Assembly (NCBI RefSeq): GCF_022458895.1
Contig: NZ_JAINFL010000005.1
Span: 558,001-622,000, forward strand
From: Roseihalotalea indica
GTDB taxonomy: Bacteria; Bacteroidota; Bacteroidia; Cytophagales; Cyclobacteriaceae
Reading direction: 5' to 3'
DNA: 64,000 bases
The translations under genes were made by a program, and so were the position numbers. The notes beneath the pieces were generated by a model, which was not told the DNA's origin, made no database searches, and saw only the letters and a list, made by a program, of their open reading frames with translations. Position 1 is the stretch's first letter; each line of letters starts with the position of its first letter. Below are positions 54,155 through 63,481 of the stretch, piece after piece.

Positions 54155-55369
54155 ATGACTGACTACCAACAATCTCGACGGAAGTTTATCATAACTGGTG
54201 CGGCCGCAGCTTCAGGTGCCGCCTTCGGTTATCATAGCTTGTCGGCTATGGAAATGCCCGTTTTCACTAAAGATGATCCCGTCCGTGTTGGGCTCATCGG
54301 GTCGGGAAGGCGCGGTACTGGCTTGGCGCATGTGCTGAAAACATTACCTGGATTAGAACTGGTTGCCTGTTGTGATGTGCTGCCGGAGCATCTTCAGAAT
54401 GGATTAAAGGTGGCTCCCGAAGCAAAAGGGTATAAGGATTACCGTAAACTGCTGGAGGATAAAAACATTGATGCAGTTATCATCGCCTCTCCCCTGTACT
54501 TACATTATCAGATGGCGATGGATGCTTTGTCAGCAGGAAAGGATATTTATCTGGAAAAAACCATGACCTATGATATCTCGCAGGCATTGGAATTTGCCAA
54601 GAAAGTAACCGATTCAGATCGGGTGGTACAAATTGGTCATCAGTACCGCTACTACGACATTTACTACCAGGTAAAAAACATTATTTCCAAAGGCTGGGCC
54701 GGTGATATCATGCACTACGAATGCCAGTACCACAGTAACCACGATTGGCGACGGCCGGTTTCCGATCCTAAACTGGAAAAGCAGATCAACTGGCGCATGT
54801 ACCGTGAGTATTCCGGTGGACTGATGGCCGAACTCTGCGCGCATCAGATTGATATTGTGAACTGGATGACCGACAGTCATCCGCTTAAAGTAACCGGGTT
54901 TGGCGGCATTGATTACTGGCAGGATGGCCGGGAAACTTACGATAATGTGCGCACCATCTTCGAGTATCCTGGTGGAGTAAAATCCAGCGTGTCTTCTATT
55001 CTCAGCAATGCGTATAAAGGCTACTCCATCCGGGTGCTGGGTACGAAAGCTACTATTGAAATTCTTCGGAATCAGGCGTTCATGTACGCTGAGCCGCAGG
55101 AAGTTGAACGGGGAGTGGTAGACGGAGTATCCGGGGCAACCATTCAGGCCTGGACCCAAGGGGAGGCGGTGCCCATTGAGTTTGAGGCTCCCGAAGGCGG
55201 AGACCCTACCAGCAGTGCTTTACTGTCCTTTGCCGAGTGCGTTAAAAATCGTAAGCAACCGGTGTGTAATGTTGAAACCGGACTGAATGCTGCCATATCG
55301 GTACATTTAGGCAATAAATCTATGCGAGAGGAGAAAGTACAACATTGGAAGCCGGAATATTCCGTGTAA
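54155..55369 (+). CDS. Gfo/Idh/MocA oxidoreductase with Tat signal
   Basis: The 404-residue NAD(P)-dependent oxidoreductase has a twin-arginine signal (QQSRRKFIITGAAAASGAAF), as is common for Bacteroidota members of this family, which are exported with bound cofactor. The Rossmann motif is VGLIGSGRRGTGLAHVL (about 45-62). The catalytic-type motif is YLEKTMTYD (the usual EKP is EKT), followed by GHQYRYYD and the C-terminal half GGLMAELCAHQIDIVNW with the conserved His. It oxidises or reduces a sugar or cyclitol. First gene of a four-gene operon. Confidence 0.92.
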   Translation: MTDYQQSRRKFIITGAAAASGAAFGYHSLSAMEMPVFTKDDPVRVGLIGSGRRGTGLAHVLKTLPGLELVACCDVLPEHLQNGLKVAPEAKGYKDYRKLLEDKNIDAVIIASPLYLHYQMAMDALSAGKDIYLEKTMTYDISQALEFAKKVTDSDRVVQIGHQYRYYDIYYQVKNIISKGWAGDIMHYECQYHSNHDWRRPVSDPKLEKQINWRMYREYSGGLMAELCAHQIDIVNWMTDSHPLKVTGFGGIDYWQDGRETYDNVRTIFEYPGGVKSSVSSILSNAYKGYSIRVLGTKATIEILRNQAFMYAEPQEVERGVVDGVSGATIQAWTQGEAVPIEFEAPEGGDPTSSALLSFAECVKNRKQPVCNVETGLNAAISVHLGNKSMREEKVQHWKPEYSV

Positions 55370-55393
55370 AGAGAAATACCTAACAACTATCTA

Positions 55394-56653
55394 TTGTATA
55401 AGGAACGCTACACTACCGAACAGTCAGATCAGAATTTAAACCATCAACCGGCCTCAGTCACCCGAAAATGGCTATCGTACTTGGGGCCAGGCATTATTAC
55501 GGCTGCTTTGGTCTTTGGGCCGGGCAGTCTGACGGTCACCTCCAAACTGGGCGCCATGTTTGGTTATCAGCTGTTGTGGGCAATTATGGTGGCCGTCTTT
55601 TTTATGATCATTTTTACTGAAATGGGAGCCCGGGTCGGCATGGTTACCCAAACCTCACTGTTAACGCTGTTTAAGGAGAAATGGGGGAAAGGGGCTTCTA
55701 TTACCTTAGGCATCTGCATCTTTTTAATTACGGCTTCTTTTCAGGCGGGTAATACAGTGGGAGCCAGCCTGGCATTTGCCGAACTCTTCCAAACGGAAGT
55801 GAAACCCTGGGTTGTCGTGTTTACACTGATGGCTCTTACCTTGCTGTTTTTTAGCTCTTTTTACAAGATTCTGGAAAAAGTGATGATTGCCCTGGTCGGG
55901 CTGATGTTGCTTTCTTTTTTCATTACCCTTTTGCTAGCAAAGCCGAATTTATCGTCGTTGCTAGAAGGATTAATTCCGGGCATCCCCAGTGGTTCAGAGA
56001 TGCTAACAATTGCTTTAATTGCCTCCAGCTTTTCCGTGGTGGGATCCTTCTACCAGTCGTATCTGGTGCGGGAAAAAGGCTGGAAGGCTGATTCAATGCG
56101 TCAGGGCAAACGAGAAAGTATAGCCGGTATTCTGATCCTGGGACTCATCTCATCCTTTATCCTGATCAATGCGGCCGCCATCTTGCACCCGCAGGGTATT
56201 CAGGTAAATTCGGCCACGGATATGGGGCTTGCACTGGCACCTCTATACGGTAGCACTGCCACTTACATATTCATGTTGGGGTTGTTTGCCGCCTCATTTT
56301 CCTCACTCATCGGCAATGCTACCATTGGCGGTTCACTGCTTTCCGACGCCTTTTCATTGGGCTATCATCTCAATCAAAAAAATGTGCGAATGATGATTAT
56401 GCTGGTAATGCTGATCGGAGCTGGAATTGCTTTTACGTTTGGTCGGCTACCCCTGGAGTTGATCATCTTTGCCCAGGCTATTACTGTGGTAATTGCTCCC
56501 TTAATCGGCATCGCACTGCTGATCATCGCGAATGATCGGCAGTTGATGGGTGAGCAGCGGAATAAATTATGGAAAAATATTGGCGGAGTACTGGGCCTAT
56601 TGTTATTGATTTTTCTATCGGCCAGCCACATCCGTTCCTTCATTATCAATTAA
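55394..56653 (+). CDS. NRAMP-like transporter lacking metal-binding motifs
   Basis: The membrane protein has about 419 residues and 11 hydrophobic segments. No ATG precedes the first helix, so the TTG at 55394 is the likely start. The first helix reads YLGPGIITAALVFGPGSLTV, aligned with the NRAMP block that normally ends in DPGN; here it is GPGS. The sixth helix region reads SFSVVGSFYQSYLVREKGW instead of one with the MPH motif. Without those residues, transport of Mn/Fe is doubtful; it may carry another cation or a small organic molecule used by this operon. It lies 24 bp after the Gfo/Idh gene. Confidence 0.82.
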   Translation: MYKERYTTEQSDQNLNHQPASVTRKWLSYLGPGIITAALVFGPGSLTVTSKLGAMFGYQLLWAIMVAVFFMIIFTEMGARVGMVTQTSLLTLFKEKWGKGASITLGICIFLITASFQAGNTVGASLAFAELFQTEVKPWVVVFTLMALTLLFFSSFYKILEKVMIALVGLMLLSFFITLLLAKPNLSSLLEGLIPGIPSGSEMLTIALIASSFSVVGSFYQSYLVREKGWKADSMRQGKRESIAGILILGLISSFILINAAAILHPQGIQVNSATDMGLALAPLYGSTATYIFMLGLFAASFSSLIGNATIGGSLLSDAFSLGYHLNQKNVRMMIMLVMLIGAGIAFTFGRLPLELIIFAQAITVVIAPLIGIALLIIANDRQLMGEQRNKLWKNIGGVLGLLLLIFLSASHIRSFIIN

Positions 56654-56662
56654 GCTTTACGC

Positions 56663-57679
56663 ATGCAAGATTTAACCAAATTCAAAGAAGAAATTTTACA
56701 GCCCAGTAAGGCCCTGGTTCACGATCTCAGTACGTTGGAAGGGGATATTATGATACTGGGGGTAGGCGGAAAGATGGGGCCTAGCTTAGCGGAGTTGGCC
56801 CAGAAAGCCTTGCAGGCAGCTAATAAAAACAATAAGGTAATCGGTGTAGCCCGGTTTTCCGAATCAAACCTCCAGCAAAGCCTGGAGGAACAAGGTATTC
56901 ATACCATCAAGGCAGATCTGCTGGAAGAAGATCAGTTACAGCGGCTACCCGATGCGAAGAACATCATTTTTATGGCCGGTACCAAGTTTGGCACTACCGG
57001 TAATGAGTCTTTCACCTGGGCAATGAACAGCTATCTTCCGGGCCGAGTAGCCGACCGGTTTAAAAAATCCCGGATCGTGGCATTCTCTACAGGTAATGTG
57101 TATCCATTTGTACCAATCCATTCGGGGGGAGCCACTGAAGAAACGCTCCCCGGTCCTTTAGGCGAATATGCGCAATCTTGTTTGGGCAGAGAACGCGTGT
57201 TAGAGCACTTCTCCAAGAAGAACCAAACGCCCATGGTGCTATATCGCCTGAACTACGCCGTCGATTTTCGCTATGGAGTATTGCTGGAGATTGCCAAATC
57301 AGTGTTAGAAGATAGGGAAATAGACCTGAGCACCGGGCAGGCTAATGTAATCTGGCAGGGCGATGCAAATGAGTATGCTTTGCGGTGCCTCAATTTGTGC
57401 AGTACTCCACCCAGAAAGTTAAATATTACGGGACCAGAAACCGTCTCGGTACGCTGGGCCGCCCAGGAGTTTGGAAAACTATTTGATAAAGACCCTCAAT
57501 TTATTAACCAGGAGCAATCCACCGCACTACTGAGTAACGCGTCAGAAGCTCATCAGCTCTTCGGATACCCCCAAGTATCTCTGAAAGAAATGATCAGGAT
57601 TCTGGCCACCTGGCTAACGCAGGGAGGAGAAACCATTAACAAACCTACCCATTTTCAGGAGCGACAAGGAGCATTTTAA
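56663..57679 (+). CDS. NAD-dependent epimerase/dehydratase-like protein
   Basis: The 338-residue extended-SDR-like protein has the nucleotide-binding motif IMILGVGGKMGPSLAELAQ (about 30-50). The active-site Tyr can be seen in LGEYAQSCLGRERVLEHF, but the Lys expected four residues later (YxxxK) is Cys here, so classical SDR chemistry may not apply. NVYPFVP and LYRLNYAVD are in family positions. It lies 9 bp after the transporter and 2 bp before the DapA-like gene. A sugar-acid or keto-sugar substrate is plausible from context. Confidence 0.85.
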   Translation: MQDLTKFKEEILQPSKALVHDLSTLEGDIMILGVGGKMGPSLAELAQKALQAANKNNKVIGVARFSESNLQQSLEEQGIHTIKADLLEEDQLQRLPDAKNIIFMAGTKFGTTGNESFTWAMNSYLPGRVADRFKKSRIVAFSTGNVYPFVPIHSGGATEETLPGPLGEYAQSCLGRERVLEHFSKKNQTPMVLYRLNYAVDFRYGVLLEIAKSVLEDREIDLSTGQANVIWQGDANEYALRCLNLCSTPPRKLNITGPETVSVRWAAQEFGKLFDKDPQFINQEQSTALLSNASEAHQLFGYPQVSLKEMIRILATWLTQGGETINKPTHFQERQGAF

Positions 57680-57681
57680 GC

Positions 57682-58740
57682 ATGAAGACATTAGCGAAAG
57701 ACTTACAGGATTTATTACAGAGTGGTACCGTAATTCCGGCCCATCCGCTGGCACTGGACCAGAACCGAAAGTTGGATGAGCGGCGGCAACGGGCACTTAC
57801 CCGCTATTATATAGATAGTGGTGCCGGAGGTATAGCAGTAGGCGTGCACACTACCCAGTTTGAAATCCGGCAAAAAGAGTTTGACTTGTTGCAGCCCGTA
57901 CTAGCTATGGCGGCCCAAGAAGTAGATCGAGCCCGGGTAGAGCGCCCGTTTATCAAGGTAGCGGGTATTGTGGGGCCGACCGAGCAGGCATTAAAAGAAG
58001 CTGAGCTGGCAGTGGAGCTTGGGTACGATATAGGGTTGGTAAGTAACGGTGGCCTCTCGGATTTGTCAGAAGAGGAATTGGTAGAAAGAACCAGGAAAAT
58101 CGCTGAAATTATCCCGGTGTTAGGTTTTTATTTGCAGCCTGCGGTGGGCGGTAAAGTGTTGAGCTTTGACTTCTGGAGAGGCATAGCAGATATCCCTAAC
58201 GTTAAAGCCATCAAAATGGCCCCTTTTAACCGGTATCAAACGCTGGATGTGGTAAGAGCCGTCGGTTCTTCCGATCGTTATAAAGAAATCGCTTTATATA
58301 CTGGAAACGATGACAACATTGTGGCTGATCTGCTGACTACTTACCGGTTTAGTGTAAATGGGGATATCCGTGAAAAAATGATTGTGGGAGGCTTGCTAGG
58401 CCACTGGGCCGTATGGACCCGCAAAGCGGTAGAGTTATTACAGGAAATTAAGATTATCCGAAAGAGTGGTCACCTTCCGGAAGAATTACTTACCAAAGGC
58501 ATTGCAGTAACCGACTCAAACGCCGCTTTTTTTGATGCAGCCAACCAGTTCAAAGGCTGCATTGCTGGCATCCATGAAGTATTGAGAAGGCAAGGGCTGC
58601 TAGAAGGCATCTGGTGCCTGAACCCTGAAGAAACCCTTTCACCCGGACAAAAAGAAGAGATTGACCGAGTATACCGGGATTATCCACAATTGAATGATGA
58701 TGCCTTTGTACGAGAGCATCTGCCTAAATGGTTAGAGTGA
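57682..58740 (+). CDS. DapA-family aldolase/dehydratase
   Basis: The 352-residue cytoplasmic protein of the dihydrodipicolinate synthase superfamily is longer than the hydroxyproline deaminase in this window and diverged from it. The likely Schiff-base Lys is in VKAIKMAPFNRYQT and the Tyr in GFYLQPAVGG. The N-terminal IPAHPLALDQNRKLDERRQ matches the usual substrate-binding start. Such proteins often cut 2-keto-3-deoxy sugar acids. Last gene of the operon, convergent with a sulfatase 40 bp away, suggesting that the operon consumes a monosaccharide set free by the neighbouring sulfated-glycan locus. Confidence 0.87.
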   Translation: MKTLAKDLQDLLQSGTVIPAHPLALDQNRKLDERRQRALTRYYIDSGAGGIAVGVHTTQFEIRQKEFDLLQPVLAMAAQEVDRARVERPFIKVAGIVGPTEQALKEAELAVELGYDIGLVSNGGLSDLSEEELVERTRKIAEIIPVLGFYLQPAVGGKVLSFDFWRGIADIPNVKAIKMAPFNRYQTLDVVRAVGSSDRYKEIALYTGNDDNIVADLLTTYRFSVNGDIREKMIVGGLLGHWAVWTRKAVELLQEIKIIRKSGHLPEELLTKGIAVTDSNAAFFDAANQFKGCIAGIHEVLRRQGLLEGIWCLNPEETLSPGQKEEIDRVYRDYPQLNDDAFVREHLPKWLE

Positions 58741-58780
58741 GCCGCTACCGAAGGCAGAAAATAGGATTACTTTACATAGA

Positions 58781-60154
58781 TCACTGAGTGCTGTGTTTCT
58801 CATCCGGCTTTTGCCAGGGCACCCGGCCACCGTTTTGGATATGAAGCATCAGTAGTTTATTAAGCTCTTCATATTTCTCCGGCTCGTGTTCAATCAGGTT
58901 GTTTTCTTCTAACGGGTCATCCTTTAAATTATAGAGTTCATAACCTTCATAAGGGCTATTTTGAAGGAGTTTCCAGTCCCCTAGGCGTAGCGCGTAAATG
59001 CATTGTCCCCCGTAGCGGGTACCACCTTCCCTTCGGGTGAAATAAAGCGGTCGCTCGTCAGTGGGTGATTGATTGCCAAGCAGTTCGCCCAGAAAGCTAC
59101 GGCCTTCAATAGCATCTTTTGGTTCAAGTTCTGCCAATGCTAGTAGAGTAGGGTATAGGTCCATAGAAAGGTTGATTTGCGATGATGAACTACCTGGAGT
59201 GATTTTTCCCGGCCAGCTAATGCAGGTTGGCACCTTTAAGCCACCTTCGTACATACTTTGCTTGCCGTCACGAAGAGGGCCATTGTTGGCCATGCTGGGT
59301 AAATGCCCGCCGTTGTCGCTGGAGAAAACAATGATGGTATTCTCGTACTGCCCACTCTCTTTCAGTGCGCTGATGACCTGCCCGATACCATCGTCCATAT
59401 GCTCAATAAAAGCCACCAATTTAGCCCGGGTTTCGTTGATGCCAGGTTCGCGTTTCTTCACCTTATCCAGCCATTCCTGGGGTGGTTGTACCGGAAAGTG
59501 AGGCGCATTGTAGGCCAGATAAAGAAAAAAAGGCTGTTTATCATTAGCCTGCTCACGAATATACTCTACCGACCATTGGGTAAATAAATCCGTTGCATGC
59601 CCTTCCGGATCAATGATTTCCTGATTACGCCGCATGTAGTTGATGTCGTGACGGCGGTGGGTCCAGTAGTCGTCCATCATATCGCCTAACCAGCCATGAA
59701 AATAATCAAAGCCCCGTTCGGTGGGAGTATTAGGTGATTCTAATCCGAGGTGCCACTTTCCGATAATGGCCGTAGAGTAGCCGACACTTTTTAGTTCTTC
59801 GGGTAATAGGGTAGCTTTCGGGTCCAGGTAGCCCCAGCTGTTCTCAGCATGAGTGCGGATTACCCCTGGTACGCCCACATAATCCTGATAGCGACCGGTG
59901 AGTAGTGCGGCCCGAGTAGGGGAGCATACCGGGCAGTTGGCGTAGAAATTATCAAACCGCATACCCTCCGCCTGGAGTTGATCAATATGGGGTGTCCGAA
60001 TATCCTCTGTGTCGTAATACGATACGTCGTGATAGCCCTGATCATCCGTAAGAATTAGCAGAATATTGGGCAGTGAATCTGGTGGGGCTGCGTGTATTGT
60101 TTGTATAGAAAAAATCAGTAAGAAGCTGATAAATAGTTTTTTAGGTTGAGTCAT
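58781..60154 (-). CDS. Sulfatase (S1 family), secreted
   Basis: The 457-residue formylglycine sulfatase has a Sec signal (cleavage near IHAA, residue 22). Asp37-Asp38 in LILTDDQGYHD bind calcium. Cys77 in NCPVCSPTRAALLTGRY is the residue to be converted to formylglycine. GKWHLG and FSSDNGGH complete the family set. It lies downstream of a second sulfatase and a SusD gene on the same strand and probably removes sulfate from the same polysaccharide. Exact sulfate position is unknown. Confidence 0.94.
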   Translation of the reverse strand: MTQPKKLFISFLLIFSIQTIHAAPPDSLPNILLILTDDQGYHDVSYYDTEDIRTPHIDQLQAEGMRFDNFYANCPVCSPTRAALLTGRYQDYVGVPGVIRTHAENSWGYLDPKATLLPEELKSVGYSTAIIGKWHLGLESPNTPTERGFDYFHGWLGDMMDDYWTHRRHDINYMRRNQEIIDPEGHATDLFTQWSVEYIREQANDKQPFFLYLAYNAPHFPVQPPQEWLDKVKKREPGINETRAKLVAFIEHMDDGIGQVISALKESGQYENTIIVFSSDNGGHLPSMANNGPLRDGKQSMYEGGLKVPTCISWPGKITPGSSSSQINLSMDLYPTLLALAELEPKDAIEGRSFLGELLGNQSPTDERPLYFTRREGGTRYGGQCIYALRLGDWKLLQNSPYEGYELYNLKDDPLEENNLIEHEPEKYEELNKLLMLHIQNGGRVPWQKPDEKHSTQ

Positions 60155-60225
60155 AATCAGGTTTGCTGTATTCAGTTTATTTGGATAGTGTGGCGCGTGA
60201 AGCGATTACCAAGAATTGATAATCA

Positions 60226-60253
60226 GTAGGAACATCGTTAATGATGTTCCTAC
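60226..60253. terminator. Hairpin between the two sulfatase genes
   Basis: A perfect 11-bp stem GTAGGAACATC/GATGTTCCTAC with a GTTAAT loop lies 15 bp after the stop of the upstream sulfatase. The T-content after it on the minus strand is moderate, so it may be a weak terminator or an RNA-stabilising hairpin. Confidence 0.5.
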
Positions 60254-60267
60254 GTAGAGTGGATATT

Positions 60268-61686
60268 CTATTTGGAGCCTGCCCGTTGCCCTCGATCCAC
60301 CAGTTGGTCAGATCCGGCTACTAAATCAGACTGATGTTCTTTAACGAAAGCATCAATTTTCTGAAGGATGTCCGGATGCTCAGCGGCGATATCATACTTT
60401 TCCGAAGGGTCTACGTTCAGATTATACAGCAAAGGAGTTTGATGCACTTTTTTACCACCAAACATCCCATACGAACCCTGAGTGATATAGTGGGCTTTGT
60501 AGTCGCCCAGGCGGGCCGCATAAAGGTGCGTACCCCGATAAAAAAGCATCCCATCGCGGGGGCTGGGCTTCTGTTGGGTGAGTGTACCACTCAGGTCGTA
60601 GCCATCCATAATCCGGTCAGTAGGAATGGGTACACCGGCCATGCTGCTGAAGGTGGTAAAAAGATCAAGGGTTGACCCGAGATCAGAAATTACGCCCGGT
60701 TTAATGTTACCCGGACCCCAGAAGATACAAGGTTCGCGCATACCTCCTTCCCAAGTCATACCTTTTCCGGCATACAGCAGCCCGGCACTACCACCGTGCT
60801 CTTTAAATGACAGCCAGGGACCATTGTCAGAGGTAAACACCACAATGGTATTTTCGGCCAGCTCTTCTTCTTCCAGCATATCAAGAATCTGCCCCACACC
60901 ATGATCAATTTCTTCCACCACATCGCCGTACAAACCGCGTTTGCTGGTGTCTTCAAACTCTTCCGATACAAAGAGCGGGATATGCGGTAGGTTATGAGCC
61001 AGATATACAAAGAACGGTTCGTCTTTATTCTCTTTGATGAAAGAGATAGCTTCCTCAGTATATCGCTTAGTGATGGTATGCTGATTAGCCGGGCGCTCGA
61101 TGATTTCGGTGTTTCGCATCAGTGGCACGTTGAAGTGCTCAGTCAGAATAGAATCTTCAGGCTGATTCCAGTAATCCCTATAATTTCCGGTAGCGACTTT
61201 GTCCATATCATTGGAGTAGGGGATACCGAAGTAGTAGTCGAAGCCATTGTTGGTGGGTAGGTACTGAGGCAGGTGGCCCAGGTGCCATTTTCCAATGCAG
61301 GCCGTAGCATAATCAGCTTGTTTGAGTTGCTCCGCTATAGTAATCTCATCAGCCGGTAACCCATGATGCGAATCGGGGAAAAGCACCCGGCTTGAGTCGC
61401 TGCACATGCCACTTCGGATGGGTAGTCGCCCCGTCACCAGCCCGGCCCGGCTGGGAGTGCAGACGCTGGCTGCCACGTAGAAATTTGTCCATTTCTGACC
61501 TTCCCGAGCCATCCGGTCCAGGTTAGGAGTTTTAATCGTAGGATGTCCATATACTCCCAGATCTCCATAGCCCAGGTCATCCGCAAAGATGATGATAAAG
61601 TTGGGTTTGGGAGGGGCAGCTGGGGTGGCAGAGGCGAAGGTGCCTAATAAAATAAAGGTTAAAAGCAGTGTTTTGTAATGTCTCAT
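60268..61686 (-). CDS. Arylsulfatase A-like sulfatase (S1 family), secreted
   Basis: The 472-residue sulfatase has a Sec signal (cleavage near ATPA, residue 23). Metal residues Asp36-Asp37 in IFADDLGYGD and the FGly site Cys76 in SVCTPSRAGLVTGRLPIRSG are of the arylsulfatase A/GALNS type, distinct from its neighbour (CSPTR). GKWHLGH and VFTSDNGPW follow. Two different sulfatases in one locus suggest a glycan with sulfate at two positions. Upstream of the other sulfatase, 228 bp after the SusD gene. Confidence 0.94.
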   Translation of the reverse strand: MRHYKTLLLTFILLGTFASATPAAPPKPNFIIIFADDLGYGDLGVYGHPTIKTPNLDRMAREGQKWTNFYVAASVCTPSRAGLVTGRLPIRSGMCSDSSRVLFPDSHHGLPADEITIAEQLKQADYATACIGKWHLGHLPQYLPTNNGFDYYFGIPYSNDMDKVATGNYRDYWNQPEDSILTEHFNVPLMRNTEIIERPANQHTITKRYTEEAISFIKENKDEPFFVYLAHNLPHIPLFVSEEFEDTSKRGLYGDVVEEIDHGVGQILDMLEEEELAENTIVVFTSDNGPWLSFKEHGGSAGLLYAGKGMTWEGGMREPCIFWGPGNIKPGVISDLGSTLDLFTTFSSMAGVPIPTDRIMDGYDLSGTLTQQKPSPRDGMLFYRGTHLYAARLGDYKAHYITQGSYGMFGGKKVHQTPLLYNLNVDPSEKYDIAAEHPDILQKIDAFVKEHQSDLVAGSDQLVDRGQRAGSK

Positions 61687-61793
61687 AGATTGATCTTAAT
61701 TAGATACATGGTTGCTAAGATGATAAACTTTTGGTTGAAGATTACTATCAGTGCTGTGTCAAGAGCAAATTGACAGACTACGAAAGCAATTAG

Positions 61794-61859
61794 TTGGCGG
61801 TAGGCAGATGGCTGTAGGCTCTCGCTCGAGCCCATAGCGTTTTGACTGCTTACCACCAA
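61794..61859. repeat. Imperfect palindrome in the SusD-sulfatase gap
   Basis: TTGGCGGTAGGCAG (61794-61807) pairs with CTGCTTACCACCAA (61846-61859) with two wobble positions; an inner GGCTC/GAGCC helix is possible. The 228-bp gap shows no gene. Confidence 0.45.
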
Positions 61860-61914
61860 CCATTTACCCATCCGTTAATCAATACTTGACGCAGCACTGG
61901 TACACAATAATAGA

Positions 61915-63477
61915 TTACCATCCCGGATTCTGTTCTAAATTTTCATTTAATGAAATTTCGCTATCCGGAATGGGAAGCAAATCATAAAACTCCAAATAGC
62001 CATCCGGGAATTTTGTTTCTATGATGTCGCCGTTATGATCCCGGACATCTACCGGATAAATATCTTTTCCGATATCCCAGCGCTTAATGTCGGCCCAGTA
62101 CAAACCTTCCAGGGCAAATTCAATTCGTCGCTCGTGCCGTAATTTTTTCCTAGCTTCTTCCTGAGACAATCCCATCGGTAAAGGAGTGATTTTTACGTCG
62201 TCGCGCTCCGTTCGAATTCGGTTGATAAGTGCGATGGCTTCGTCAATGTTTCCATTGGTTTCAATCATAGCTTCAGCTTTGGATAAAAGCACATCAGCAT
62301 AGCGCAGTACGATATCGTTTAATGAAGACTGCCCGGAAGGAGGAAGTTCCGCCTCTGGTTCGATACGATATTTACGGCTGCTCAGGTGTTTTAAGCGGTT
62401 GCCCGGATGGTTAAAAGCTCCGCCCGGATAGATGTAATTGGGAAACTGATATCCCAGAATATAGGCCCCTGGTACCACCACGGTGAATTCCAGTCGGGGA
62501 TCTCTACCCTCAAACGGGTTTGCCGGATCTACTTCTGAGCCATCAATCATTTCGTAGGCATTCACCAAGTCGTCAGTGGGTACGTAGCGACTGCCACGCG
62601 TCCAGCTTCCGGTACCAGTGCCGCAGTACTGGTCGTGCAGAGAGCCTTGAGAATTTTCGCCGGAGATATACTGTATATCAAAAAGCACTTCTTCGTTATT
62701 TTCATTTTCCATCTTGAATAGCCCTTCGTAGCTGGGAAACAACGCATATTTCCCCAAGGCATCAATTTGCTCAATGACTTCCAGTACCTGCTGATATTTA
62801 TTCTGATAAAGGTAGGCTCTCATTTTCATCCCTAAAGCTGCTCCCTTGGTGGCTCTGCCTACTTCCGGGGCGTCTGCAGCCAGGTTCGTAATAGCAATGT
62901 CGTAATCTGAAATGGCCTGATTCCAGGTTTCCTCCACTGAGGCTCGGCTCACATTCCGGGCTTCCTCAGTAGAGATCGCTGATTCAAGAATCGGAGCGCC
63001 TCCGTAGCTTTCGGCCAGAATGGAATACGCCAGTCCTCGCAAAAAGTGCGCTTCGCCGGTGTAGGTAGCTTTACTATCCTCGTTTAATGCTACCAGTTCA
63101 AGAGCGCTCAGTAAGTAATTAGCCCGGAAAATAATTTCGTAAGATCGGGTCCAGCGGAAGGTTACAATATCGCCGTCACTGGCCGTGAGTTGGCCGTTTC
63201 CTGCTTTGGCAATGGGCGTGTTGCCCCAGTTAAAAGCATTGGGGGTGGCACCATCCAACACGCCAAAACCGAAAAGCCCTTCGTTGTAAATAGAGTTCTC
63301 GCGCAATAACGCATAAGCACCGTTCAACAATAATTTGATGTCCTTTTCATTTTCAGGGAAATTGGCCGAGGTAATTTTATCCTCCGGGTAGAACTCTAAA
63401 AAGTTGTCTTCACAACCGGAAAAGGATAGAAGTAAGCCAGATAATATACTGTATATAATAGTTTTTTTGATGTTCAT
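61915..63477 (-). CDS. SusD/RagB family lipoprotein of the second locus
   Basis: The protein has 520 residues from the ATG at 63477; the frame is open to 63504, overlapping the SusC gene, but only the later start gives the lipoprotein signal (SFSGC, Cys22). SusD features: the helix ATYTGEAHFLRGLAYSILAESYGGAP, LNDIVLRYADVLLSKAEAMIE, ERRIEFALEGLYWADIKRW and the ending NENLEQNPGW. It sits 4 bp after its SusC partner and upstream of two sulfatases, so it should bind a sulfated glycan at the cell surface. Confidence 0.95.
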   Translation of the reverse strand: MNIKKTIIYSILSGLLLSFSGCEDNFLEFYPEDKITSANFPENEKDIKLLLNGAYALLRENSIYNEGLFGFGVLDGATPNAFNWGNTPIAKAGNGQLTASDGDIVTFRWTRSYEIIFRANYLLSALELVALNEDSKATYTGEAHFLRGLAYSILAESYGGAPILESAISTEEARNVSRASVEETWNQAISDYDIAITNLAADAPEVGRATKGAALGMKMRAYLYQNKYQQVLEVIEQIDALGKYALFPSYEGLFKMENENNEEVLFDIQYISGENSQGSLHDQYCGTGTGSWTRGSRYVPTDDLVNAYEMIDGSEVDPANPFEGRDPRLEFTVVVPGAYILGYQFPNYIYPGGAFNHPGNRLKHLSSRKYRIEPEAELPPSGQSSLNDIVLRYADVLLSKAEAMIETNGNIDEAIALINRIRTERDDVKITPLPMGLSQEEARKKLRHERRIEFALEGLYWADIKRWDIGKDIYPVDVRDHNGDIIETKFPDGYLEFYDLLPIPDSEISLNENLEQNPGW

Positions 63478-63481
63478 AGCA

